From JBGSPQ01 sp964346765 (GTDB lineage: Bacteria; Patescibacteriota; Gracilibacteria; UBA1369): a stretch of 64,000 nucleotides of DNA. The translations under genes and the position numbers were made by a program. A model generated the notes under the pieces. That model was not told the origin of the DNA. It saw nothing but the letters and a program-made list of their open reading frames with translations, and made no database searches. The stretch is from positions 62,001 to 126,000 of the forward strand of contig CAYFWB010000002.1 of NCBI GenBank assembly GCA_964346765.1, in the 5' to 3' direction. Below are positions 16,852 to 23,236 of the stretch, in pieces (the stretch's first letter is position 1; each line of letters starts with the position of its first letter).

Positions 16852-17300
16852 AAAACGTCAGATAAGAAATGTTAATGAGATCATCCCCTTACGGAACCAA
16901 TTTTCTGGCAGATACCGAATGGGGCTAAAAAATGACCTTTGAAAACCCGCTTAGAACCTACTCAATCCTAGCAGAGAGAGTCGGGAAAACAAATACTTGT
17001 TGCTCCGGCTTTCTCTGCTCTGTGATGGTCCTCCTTGACTTACCGGACCACTCCACCTGCTGTCCGGTGTCTTCTCTTCATCTTTATGGTGGTTAAGACA
17101 CGCTAAACGGACGGTCCCTGGCCGGACTGTAAACAATCAGCCAAAGCAAAGCAGAAAACATGGACTGCCTGGTCACCAGCTCCCAAACAAAAACAAAATC
17201 TAAAACCAAAACAAACATTCTCAGTCGCGATTTAATTTTTTACATTACGGCTGATAGAACTCTGATTTTTTCCCCCCCACCCAGTGGGGGGTTTTTTATT
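16852..17300 (+). ncRNA. Unidentified structured RNA of about 450 nt
   Basis: The RNA is bounded by a near-consensus promoter and a perfect intrinsic terminator, and contains no convincing ORF. Visible helices include a 14-bp stem around 16971-17016 (GCAGAGAGAGTCGG pairing with CCGGCTTTCTCTGC by two G-U pairs) capped by a further AACAA/TTGTT pairing. Others are ACCGGAC/GTCCGGT in 17042-17068 and a 7-bp ACGGTCC/GGACTGT hairpin near 17111-17130. The last 100 bases before the terminator are A-rich and look unpaired. I could not match it to tmRNA (no tRNA-like ends or tag frame), RNase P (no GAGGAAAGTCC core), SRP or 6S RNA. It ends against the DGR reverse-transcriptase remnant. Confidence 0.55.
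17273..17300 (+). terminator. Intrinsic terminator of the structured RNA
   Basis: An 8-bp stem CCCCCCAC/GTGGGGGG with a 3-nt loop, followed on the plus strand by TTTTTTATTTT. The minus side has no U-tract, so it acts in one direction. The stop codon of the last RT remnant block (17296-17298, minus) falls inside the U-tract. Confidence 0.9.
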
Positions 17301-17735
17301 TTATTTGCGTGCAAACCAGCCGGTTAAATCCCCTAGTTTGCTTGCTGTTTCCATGTTTTTTTATCAACCCCGCATAACTGGAAATGTTGTTTGCATTAAG
17401 TCTTGATTTTATGCGTTTCCGAATCATCATCCAAAACAATAAAACCATCGCCATAACGTAAATAAGCCCTCATCTTCAGTTCATGCTTAACAAATCTGTC
17501 CAGCTCATTCAAATTAATATTGGCTAAAACCTGGCTGGTGAAATTCTCTATAACCGCCGTGCCGGTAATGTCCGGTGTTCAAATCCTCAAAAAGTTTGAA
17601 GAGATTTTTTTCAAGGTGATATTGAAAATCATGCAGTTCATCGGTCGCACGCTTACCGCGCCTAAATGCAAACCAGCTTCGCCAAATATTTTTTAAACTC
17701 AAACCTATGGAATCTTCTTTACCAATCATCAACAA
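17296..17735 (-). pseudogene. Remnant of a diversity-generating retroelement reverse transcriptase
   Basis: Three blocks of one RT are readable in sequence but in different frames. Block 1 (about 17552-17735) is the N-terminal region NIWRSWFAFRRGKRATDELH, YHLEKNLFKLFEDL and HYRHGGYREF, typical of DGR RTs. Block 2 (about 17396-17550, +1 frame) is the palm: NFTSQVLANINLNELDRFVK then MRAYLRYGDGFIVLDDD. Block 3 (17296-17395, shifted again) is the C-terminal SSYAGLIKKHGNS. Everything between fingers and palm is deleted. The catalytic Tyr-x-Asp-Asp reads YGDG, so the second metal-binding Asp is lost. The coding potential is therefore dead. Its first codons overlap the divergent avd gene by 29 bases, unless translation began at the TTG at 17702. 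Confidence 0.88.
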
Positions 17736-18054
17736 AACTTATGAAGTTTATAAAGCCATTATAGACCTAAACGGAAAATTGGATAAACGCTGGCGCTACA
17801 GCCTTGGAATGAGCACAGAAAAATCAATACTTGAATGCTTTGAATATTTGATTATGGCAAAAAACGCGCCAAGAACTTTGAAATCGGGATATTTAATCAA
17901 AGCCGCCAGCAAGCACGAAATCACTATGCACAAAATTCGCCTACTGTTGGAACTAAAACTGTCCAACGAAACCAAATCATTTCAATTTCAGTCAAAAATG
18001 ACTGAAATAGGTCGCATGATCGGTGGTTGGTTAAGATCGGCTCAAAGCGGATGA
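17707..18054 (+). CDS. avd: Avd-like four-helix-bundle protein of the DGR
   Basis: Avd is the accessory protein that pentamerises and binds the DGR reverse transcriptase during mutagenic retrohoming. The 115-aa product is all-helical and has the family layout: LPIINKTYEVYKAIIDLNGK, RWRYSLGMSTEKSILECFEY, ASKHEITMHKIRLLLELKL and the ending EIGRMIGGWLRSAQ. The same fold is used by 23S rRNA intervening-sequence proteins, but the TR 11 bases downstream and RT remnant upstream settle the assignment. It is unusual in being on the plus strand, opposite to RT, TR and VR. The frame is intact although the RT is not. Confidence 0.88.
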   Translation: MESSLPIINKTYEVYKAIIDLNGKLDKRWRYSLGMSTEKSILECFEYLIMAKNAPRTLKSGYLIKAASKHEITMHKIRLLLELKLSNETKSFQFQSKMTEIGRMIGGWLRSAQSG

Positions 18055-18064
18055 ATAGAAAACA

Positions 18065-18170
18065 AACCTTCACCACGCCACGCCCACGAAGGTTATTGTT
18101 CTGATTATCCGGATTATTCCAATTGAAGTTAACCTTGCGGTTGTTCGGATTGAAATTACCGATGGCAATT
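18065..18170 (-). repeat. DGR template repeat (TR)
   Basis: A 106-nt element matches the 3' end of the target gene (18564-18669). On the minus strand it reads, in the target frame, AIGNFNPNNRKV then NFNWNNPDNQNNN then LRGRGVVKV. It is packed with AAY asparagine codons, the codon choice of DGR templates that permits wide substitution without creating stops. It holds 33 adenines; 21 are changed in the VR. The 23 bases at the end of the homing region (CACCACGCCACGCCCACGAA plus GGT on the plus strand) are identical in both copies and nearly lack adenine. This is the expected place of the IMH-like initiation site. It is not in any ORF and presumably is transcribed from the minus strand. Confidence 0.93.
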
Positions 18171-18250
18171 GTTGACCGGTCGCTTCCATAGACATGATTG
18201 CTGTCGCAACAACATCACGCGCATTGGTTTGCTTTTTTCACCCCTTTATT

Positions 18251-18412
18251 TCAGAGGCGCAACCGGCTCAAACGTGCAGGTTTATTTTCTGTAAAATGGT
18301 GTACAAATTCCGCTCTTGGCACCAACTTTGCCGGCGCGATACGGAATTTTTCACATACGAGCCATTCAGCGGTAGCCTTAGACCACAATTCAGGAATCCC
18401 ATAGATTTTCAT
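18251..18412 (-). CDS. Possible 53-aa ORF upstream of the template repeat
   Basis: This is a minus-strand ATG frame of 53 codons beginning MKIYGIPELWSKATAEWLVC and ending ARLSRLRL. I recognise no family. It lies between the VR gene's terminator and the TR, an otherwise gene-free stretch of nearly 390 bases. An 8-bp hairpin (GATTACTG/CAGTAATC, 18416-18436) abuts its start. It may be a small gene, a remnant of an older target, or chance. Confidence 0.25.
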   Translation of the reverse strand: MKIYGIPELWSKATAEWLVCEKFRIAPAKLVPRAEFVHHFTENKPARLSRLRL

Positions 18413-18507
18413 GGAGATTACTGCGTTTCAGTAATCATCAAGTCCAGGTTGCTATTCACCGACGATGAAATACTACTGTTGAATTTCGTAATTTCAAGGA
18501 CAAAAGA

Positions 18508-18530
18508 AAGCCCCGCACAAGGCGGGGCTT
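18508..18530 (-). terminator. Hairpin after the VR gene: terminator and possible DGR cruciform
   Basis: A perfect 9-bp stem AAGCCCCGC/GCGGGGCTT with a 5-nt loop lies 27 bases beyond the target's stop codon. On the minus strand it is followed by TTTCTTTTG, which fits an intrinsic terminator. In studied DGRs a GC-rich hairpin shortly after the VR aids target recognition, so it may have served both roles. Confidence 0.75.
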
Positions 18531-18557
18531 AAGAAAAAGCAAAGTCCAAATATCAAA

Positions 18558-19361
18558 TCACATAACCTGCACCACGCCACGCCCACGAAGGTCATAGTAC
18601 TGAAAACCCGGAAGAGTCCAACTGAATTTAACCATGCGGAGGTCCGGACCGAAAAAACCGATGGCAACCTGACTTACGTCTGTCTTATTCTCTTGATTAA
18701 AAATTGTATATGTTGGATTTGGTTTTCCATAGAAATCAAGAATGTGTTTTTCGGGATTTGTATCACCGTCCTTCTTAGCCTTTTCATAAGCGCGAAGTGA
18801 CTTCTGCATGCCTGCGGCAAACTGGAGGTCGCTTACAAGCCGCATACCGTTGTCGCGGAAATATTTTTCACAGGTTCTTAGTTGTTCGTCGTTGCGCTGT
18901 TCACCGGGCTTCTGACCGGAAACTACCGGCGGATGTTGCACCATATCCACAATACTTACACTGACTTTTCCGGGCTTACCCGACCATTCATAATCTTCAG
19001 CAAAATTGGCGACATTCTGGCCTTCGTAATGACGTTTTTCATTCATGGCGTCTTTTATCTCCGTCATTGATTTGTCCGGAACGATGATCAATCCCGGTTT
19101 GCCCATGATGGTAGCGATTTTTTCCAGTTTATCCTTCCCCAGCTTAAGCAGATTTTTGATTATTTCTTCGCGCGGGGGGACTTTTACTTTGGAATCAAGC
19201 TCTTTGGCGGTGGCGACTGCTTCTTCATAGTTTTCCTGACTGACCATTTCCAGCAGTTTTTCCCGAAGTATTTTATTTTCTTCGGCGTCTGGGGAAAGGC
19301 TAAGGCGGTTTACCAGTTGTTTGTACCTAAAGGCCGGATTAACTTCTTCTTTGAGCTCCAA
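18558..19361 (-). CDS. DGR target protein with C-terminal variable region (5' end probably frameshifted)
   Basis: A 267-codon frame ends in the DGR variable repeat. The N-terminal two thirds are helical and charged, with no signal peptide. The middle contains SDLQFAAGMQKSLRAYEKAK, a motif found again in the small gene at 21509. The C-terminal 34 residues (QVAIGFFGPDLRMVKFSWTL to LRGRGVVQVM) are encoded by the VR and probably form the ligand-binding face of a C-type-lectin-like fold, as in other DGR targets. That fold and a binding role are inferred. The only start in this frame is a TTG at 19361. The same frame stays open upstream for about 50 codons without a start, and a natural ATG (19536) reads into it only after a one-base shift. 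Confidence 0.8.
   Translation of the reverse strand: MELKEEVNPAFRYKQLVNRLSLSPDAEENKILREKLLEMVSQENYEEAVATAKELDSKVKVPPREEIIKNLLKLGKDKLEKIATIMGKPGLIIVPDKSMTEIKDAMNEKRHYEGQNVANFAEDYEWSGKPGKVSVSIVDMVQHPPVVSGQKPGEQRNDEQLRTCEKYFRDNGMRLVSDLQFAAGMQKSLRAYEKAKKDGDTNPEKHILDFYGKPNPTYTIFNQENKTDVSQVAIGFFGPDLRMVKFSWTLPGFQYYDLRGRGVVQVM
18564..18669 (-). repeat. DGR variable repeat (VR) in the target gene
   Basis: This is the 106-nt counterpart of the TR, without gaps. There are 22 differences; 21 sit at template adenines of the sense strand (to G, C or T), and one is C to A. The adenine-free GC-rich end is unchanged. Twelve or more TR Asn codons become Phe, Gly, Asp, Leu, Ser, Thr, Tyr and others. This pattern is the direct product of adenine-specific mutagenic retrohoming. 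It shows the element was active at some time after TR and VR were identical. Confidence 0.94.
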
Positions 19362-19536
19362 TACCTGCGTTTTGATTTCGTAAAAGAGCTCACGGCAACG
19401 GGTGAATGAGGTTTCGCGGATGTGGGGATTTTCTTCGGCAAATTCCAGCGCGTCGGCGTAGGCCTGCCGGAACTCCGCGTGTTTTTGGCGCAGGTTAACG
19501 CAGTTGTTCGTGCCATTTTTTGCAGTTTTCGTTCAT
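19362..19536 (-). pseudogene. Out-of-frame 5' segment of the DGR target gene
   Basis: From ATG 19534-19536 the frame reads MNENCKKWHEQLR and stops at 19495-19497. The neighbouring frame, which runs into the target protein, reads VNLRQKHAEFRQAYADALEF and continues to SFTRCRELFYEIKTQVLELK. Removing one base in CTGCG near 19500 would join them into one protein of about 325 aa. This could be a real frameshift, a programmed one, or an assembly or sequencing error. Confidence 0.6.
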
Positions 19537-19538
19537 TT

Positions 19539-19551
19539 TTCACCGGGTGAA
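19539..19551. repeat. Short palindrome TTCACC-G-GGTGAA
   Basis: This is a 6+1+6 inverted repeat immediately upstream of the likely ATG of the DGR target gene. The same half-sites flank a central base at 61324-61340, where the arms are 8 bp. It might be an operator or a small member of the palindrome family seen elsewhere in the window. Confidence 0.35.
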
Positions 19552-19672
19552 TTTTTCTGTTTATTATATCATTTTCGGTCTGATTAGACCATTTGTAATA
19601 TTGCAAAGCGTTTTTGCTATTATGAAGCTATTGATTAGCTATTATACCCTTGTTCTAGAAGTTAATTACTGT

Positions 19673-21493
19673 TTATCCACTTCTTTCACCCAGTGAATTT
19701 TTTGAATTCAGGTCTTCCAATATTTCCAGTTCCTGCTCAAGCGTGTCGTCGCCGATGGCGGACATTTCGGTTTTAAAGTATTCTGCGAATTTGGTGAACA
19801 GTTCTTTGTAGTTTGAATCTACTGATAGTTCCACGGATTGGCGCTCCCATTCGCCCAGAACGGGATATGGGAAGCAGGGTGGCAGGAACGGTGGCTCGGG
19901 AGGATAGATGCCTCTTTCCATGATGATGATGGGGCAGGGCACGGGGCGGGGTTCGGGGCGAAAATGATTTTCATGTCCTTCCATGGCCCAGGACTGCATT
20001 AGGCCGGCGTAGCGGGAAAGAAGTATGCCTTTTCTGATGCCGGTGTTGGGGTAGGTGTCGGGCTCAAGGTCGGTGAAACGGATTTCTTTTTCATCTCCGT
20101 CTTTTTTGCCGTTTCGGTCTTCGTAAGAAACTTTAAGGTTGAGTTTTCCGCTTTCCGATGTCTTTTTCAACTGCAGTAGTACGAGTCCGCCTTTAACCTG
20201 TCCTTCTTCGGTTTTGGACGGGAAGAGCGTGTTCACGTACATGATTTCGCCGGTGGCTTCGTCTGCTTCGGGAGAGCCGTAAACCTTTTCTATTTCGTAA
20301 CCGTCGGCTTCCAGTTCCAGTTTTAAGTCAAAAACAAGCGGGGTGACCATATAATCAAATCCTTCGTCCATGGTTTCTTTGAATTCCTTTTCGGAGTGGA
20401 CGGAATAGTAATTGGCGCCTCTGGTTTTGGTTAATGCCTCCACCAGTTGGGTATTGAAATCCACTCCCACTCCCACAAATGTCGTATTTATGCCGTTTTC
20501 AGCGTTATTTTTGAACATGCCCACCAGTCCTTTTTCGCTATCGTCGCCGGTGTTGGGCATGGCGTCGGTGATGAAGATGATACGGTTTTCGTATTCTTCG
20601 GGATTGGCGTCTTCAAATTCTCCGAATAGAGTTGTGCCTTCTTCCATTCCCGCTTCCATGTTGGTTCCGCCTTGATCGGTGATTTCCAGAACGTGCTGTT
20701 TGATGGCTTCCATATCGGTGTTTTTGACTTTAGAGAGAGGCTTGGCCAGATAGGCGCTGTTGTCGAACAAGACCATTCCAAAGCGGTCTTCGTCCTGCAA
20801 ATGGCCGATTAAATCCACCACGGCCCGGTTGGCGATTTCCATTTTGGATTTGGAGGATTCAAACGGATCGTCTGATCTTTCCACATAGTTGCCGAAGCGA
20901 TCGTAATAGTATTGATCAAAAGACGACCCCATGGAGCCCGAAATATCCAATACCACAACAAGATTCAGCTTTTTTCTTTGGAAATCGGATTCTTTGATGC
21001 CGGAATTGAGCCCCACGGAGAGGAAATATTTTTCTTCTTCGCTAAAGGGGTCGGTGGAGATGGCTGTGGAATATGAAGGGCAGAAGAGCTTTTCGCACTT
21101 TCCCTGCGCGCCGGTGTCAAAATAGTAGCCGTAAAAAAGGCCTTCGTAAGTGATGTCGGTGGGGATTGGCAGGTAGCCCTGTTCTATGTTTTCGCGGAAG
21201 TTGCCCACGTCTTTGGCTCCGCCCACGGAAAAACCCAAATTGCCGCCGGCGGTTGGAGGGGCCATGGCCTCCATCATCACGGGGGAACCGGTTGTACCCA
21301 ATGTTTTTCTTGGATAATAATCGTCTTCTATCTCGGACGGGTCGTATTGCCAGTTATCCTCTTTTTGTGTTATTTGGGGAGGATTATCACCCCCCTGATC
21401 GGAAGGAGGATTTACGGCAGGTGTTTGCCGGCAGGCGGATATGATGAATAGTGCAAGCAATAGTATTGAGGCTGCTTTGAATGACTTTAGCAT
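19673..21493 (-). CDS. Lipoprotein with von Willebrand factor A domain
   Basis: The 606-aa protein starts with a lipoprotein signal (SILLLALFIISAC, Cys at about 21). After a Pro-rich linker it has a vWA domain from about residue 178. The MIDAS is complete: DISGSMGSS, the distal Thr in GGTNMEAGMEEG, and the Asp in ITDAMPNTG. A C-terminal beta-rich region and a Pro/Cys segment (PRPVPCPIIIMERG) follow. It resembles Ca-activated chloride-channel-like surface proteins (YfbK type), which bind divalent cation and protein ligands. It would face the outside, anchored after LspA processing. It neighbours the DGR target, but no functional link is visible. Confidence 0.88.
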   Translation of the reverse strand: MLKSFKAASILLLALFIISACRQTPAVNPPSDQGGDNPPQITQKEDNWQYDPSEIEDDYYPRKTLGTTGSPVMMEAMAPPTAGGNLGFSVGGAKDVGNFRENIEQGYLPIPTDITYEGLFYGYYFDTGAQGKCEKLFCPSYSTAISTDPFSEEEKYFLSVGLNSGIKESDFQRKKLNLVVVLDISGSMGSSFDQYYYDRFGNYVERSDDPFESSKSKMEIANRAVVDLIGHLQDEDRFGMVLFDNSAYLAKPLSKVKNTDMEAIKQHVLEITDQGGTNMEAGMEEGTTLFGEFEDANPEEYENRIIFITDAMPNTGDDSEKGLVGMFKNNAENGINTTFVGVGVDFNTQLVEALTKTRGANYYSVHSEKEFKETMDEGFDYMVTPLVFDLKLELEADGYEIEKVYGSPEADEATGEIMYVNTLFPSKTEEGQVKGGLVLLQLKKTSESGKLNLKVSYEDRNGKKDGDEKEIRFTDLEPDTYPNTGIRKGILLSRYAGLMQSWAMEGHENHFRPEPRPVPCPIIIMERGIYPPEPPFLPPCFPYPVLGEWERQSVELSVDSNYKELFTKFAEYFKTEMSAIGDDTLEQELEILEDLNSKNSLGERSG

Positions 21494-21508
21494 ATTGAAA
21501 GAAAAGGG

Positions 21509-21721
21509 TTAATCGTTTATATATAATCCTATATTTGTGGGCAAATTACAAGTTATCGTTTGATCTCTCATATAATTCGCTGACAAGCGCGACCGCAATA
21601 ATGCCAGATTTTCGGAATAATTGTCTTTACCCTTAGTGCTGTCGAGGGTATGTCCACCATAATATTGCGCGGCGCGAAGTGACTTCTGCATGGCGACAGC
21701 GTATTGTCTATCTGTAATCAT
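21509..21721 (-). CDS. Small protein sharing the DxQ[FY]AxxMQKSLRA motif with the DGR target
   Basis: From the ATG at 21719-21721 the frame gives 70 aa: MITDRQYAVAMQKSLRAAQY then GGHTLDSTKGKDNYSENLAL and a C-terminal LPTNIGLYIND. A longer frame through it (to 22132) runs antisense-shifted across mscS and is not credible. The N-terminal 15 residues match a helix in the DGR target, and the DNA is identical over 20-21 bases there (GCGCGAAGTGACTTCTGCAT on the plus strand, near 18794 and 21674). It starts 14 bases after the mscS stop, so it may be co-transcribed with it. Its function is unknown. Confidence 0.6.
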   Translation of the reverse strand: MITDRQYAVAMQKSLRAAQYYGGHTLDSTKGKDNYSENLALLRSRLSANYMRDQTITCNLPTNIGLYIND

Positions 21722-21734
21722 TTGTCTTTCATAA

Positions 21735-23123
21735 TTACTCTGGAGGCGTATTGCTGCCCGAGGCTTGAGGTTGACTCTGTTGAGCCGGTGATTGCCCTGA
21801 ATTTTGTTCTGTTGTGGCCGGAACTTGATTTGTATTAATGTCTCTAACCGGCGTTTGCGCGGGCTGATTTTGCGCCGCTTGCCGAATCCACTGTGGCGGT
21901 TGTTCCGCCTGTTGATTTGTTTGTGGGGTGGGCTTAGGGCTTGCATTGTCTTGCGGGGACTGTCTCGTTTGGATGCTTGGCTGTGCAGCCGGTTCAGGCC
22001 GGTTCGACGCCGGGGAGGGTTGCGGCAGGTCGGTCGGTTCAGGTCGGACGGTAGTTTGAGGTTGGGAAGATTCTTGAGCGGGTTGAGGAGTTTCCGCCGG
22101 TGTTTGTTCCGTTTTTGTTTGTTTTTCTTCAACCGGTTTTGATTCCTCTACTTTTGCTTTTTCTTGAAGCATTTTATCGACCTTGCTTTCTTCTTCCTGC
22201 TTCTGTTTTATGAATGCTTCTTTTTCTTTTTTGGCATCTTCATCGAAAACGATTGTTCTTAACGGAAACGGTATGCCGATGCCGACCGCGTCGAATTCTT
22301 TCTTGATGTTCCGGATCAAACTGCTTTTGGTTCTTCTGACTCCTTTCCTGGATTCGACCCAGGCTTTTACTTTGATGTTAATTGAGGAATCTCCGAATTC
22401 ATAAATACTGGCCGAGGGTTTGGGTTGAGCAAGTACATTTTTACTTTGCATCGCGGCCTTTAAACATGCGTCCAATGCCGACTTTAAGTCCGTGCCATAT
22501 TCCACTCCCACAGGGATTGTTACTCTTCTGAATGGATTTGATGTGTAACTTGTTACCGGATTTTTGAATAATTCCGCATTAGGAATGACTACTTTAGTAC
22601 CGTCAAAATTCTTTACCACGGTCGCTCTGGACTGAATTTCCTGAACTTTACCAAGTACATTTTTTACTTTGATAATATCGCCGATGGAAAAATGTCTTGA
22701 AGACAGGATCATTACTCCCGCGATGAAATTCATGATCAGATCCTTTAAGGCAAAACCTATTCCAAAAGCGCCGGCGGCGATGATTGTTGTTAAATCTATA
22801 CCGGCAATTTTCAATCCTACCGTTATACCAACCGTAAGTACTATCGCGTTGGCCGATCTGCCGGCGACGATTGATAATTCTTTGTGTTCTTCTTCAAATC
22901 CTTCTGTCGCCAACTTGTTTTCAACGGATGATTTGACGATTCTGGCCACTACGAAAGTAAGTACAATTACTATAAAAGCGGTGATCCATAAAGGAATTTT
23001 CGCGATAACCGTACTTACAAGCTGAGTTAGCTGATCTTGTGTTTCGCCGGCCATTTCATTGGCAGCACCCACCTGTGCGTGAACGACCGGTATACTCAAT
23101 ATTTTGCTTAACAGTTCATACAT
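21735..23123 (-). CDS. mscS: Small-conductance mechanosensitive channel with Gln/Pro-rich tail
   Basis: This is an MscS-family channel that opens under membrane tension to release solutes. After a periplasmic or signal-like start there are membrane helices near residues 40-65 and 90-110. The pore helix TM3 lies in IAAGAFGIGFALKDLIMNFI, followed by GVMILSSRHFSIGDIIKVKN and the beta domain VKNFDGTKVVIPNAELFKNP. The channel domain ends by about residue 290. The remaining 170 residues are a Glu/Lys coiled stretch, then low-complexity Pro, Gln, Thr and Ser. Such a tail is unusual for MscS and probably lies in the cytoplasm. The gene is divergent from the stomatin-like gene. Confidence 0.93.
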   Translation of the reverse strand: MYELLSKILSIPVVHAQVGAANEMAGETQDQLTQLVSTVIAKIPLWITAFIVIVLTFVVARIVKSSVENKLATEGFEEEHKELSIVAGRSANAIVLTVGITVGLKIAGIDLTTIIAAGAFGIGFALKDLIMNFIAGVMILSSRHFSIGDIIKVKNVLGKVQEIQSRATVVKNFDGTKVVIPNAELFKNPVTSYTSNPFRRVTIPVGVEYGTDLKSALDACLKAAMQSKNVLAQPKPSASIYEFGDSSINIKVKAWVESRKGVRRTKSSLIRNIKKEFDAVGIGIPFPLRTIVFDEDAKKEKEAFIKQKQEEESKVDKMLQEKAKVEESKPVEEKQTKTEQTPAETPQPAQESSQPQTTVRPEPTDLPQPSPASNRPEPAAQPSIQTRQSPQDNASPKPTPQTNQQAEQPPQWIRQAAQNQPAQTPVRDINTNQVPATTEQNSGQSPAQQSQPQASGSNTPPE

Positions 23124-23143
23124 GATTTGACTTTTATCTCATA

Positions 23144-23172
23144 ATTATACCAAAAATTTGACTTTTTCTCAA
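23144..23172 (-). promoter_or_regulatory. Promoter of mscS
   Basis: On the minus strand, TTGAGA (23167-23172), a 17-nt spacer and a perfect TATAAT (23144-23149). The start would be near 23137, leaving a very short leader before the ATG at 23123. Confidence 0.6.
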
Positions 23173-23236
23173 TGGTATTTGATTCTCTTTTACGCAAAAT
23201 CCAATAGAATAGTTTTGAATTCTTTAATAAAAAACT

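Noticed and set aside
16920..17180. tmRNA on the plus strand (GGGGCT start, CCCGCTTAGA resembles the post-tag region of E. coli)
   Set aside because: No tag reading frame, no T-arm GGTTC sequence and no acceptor-stem pairing with CCA.
16861..17220. Possible RNase P RNA on the minus strand (AGCTGGTGACCAGGCAGTC resembles the 5' P1/P2 region of type A)
   Set aside because: The universal GAGGAAAGTCC core and the 3' ACAGAACCCGGC-type region are absent, no P2 partner strand is found, and promoter and terminator both point to plus-strand transcription.
19310..19606. A 98-aa minus-strand ORF upstream of the DGR target
   Set aside because: It is the third frame over the target's 5' region, with a Ser/Lys/Pro-rich composition and no homology. 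The protein-like signal is in the other two frames.
21509..22132. A 207-aa basic ORF on the minus strand overlapping mscS
   Set aside because: Its first two thirds are an off-frame shadow of the Gln/Pro-rich mscS tail; only the last 70 codons look real.
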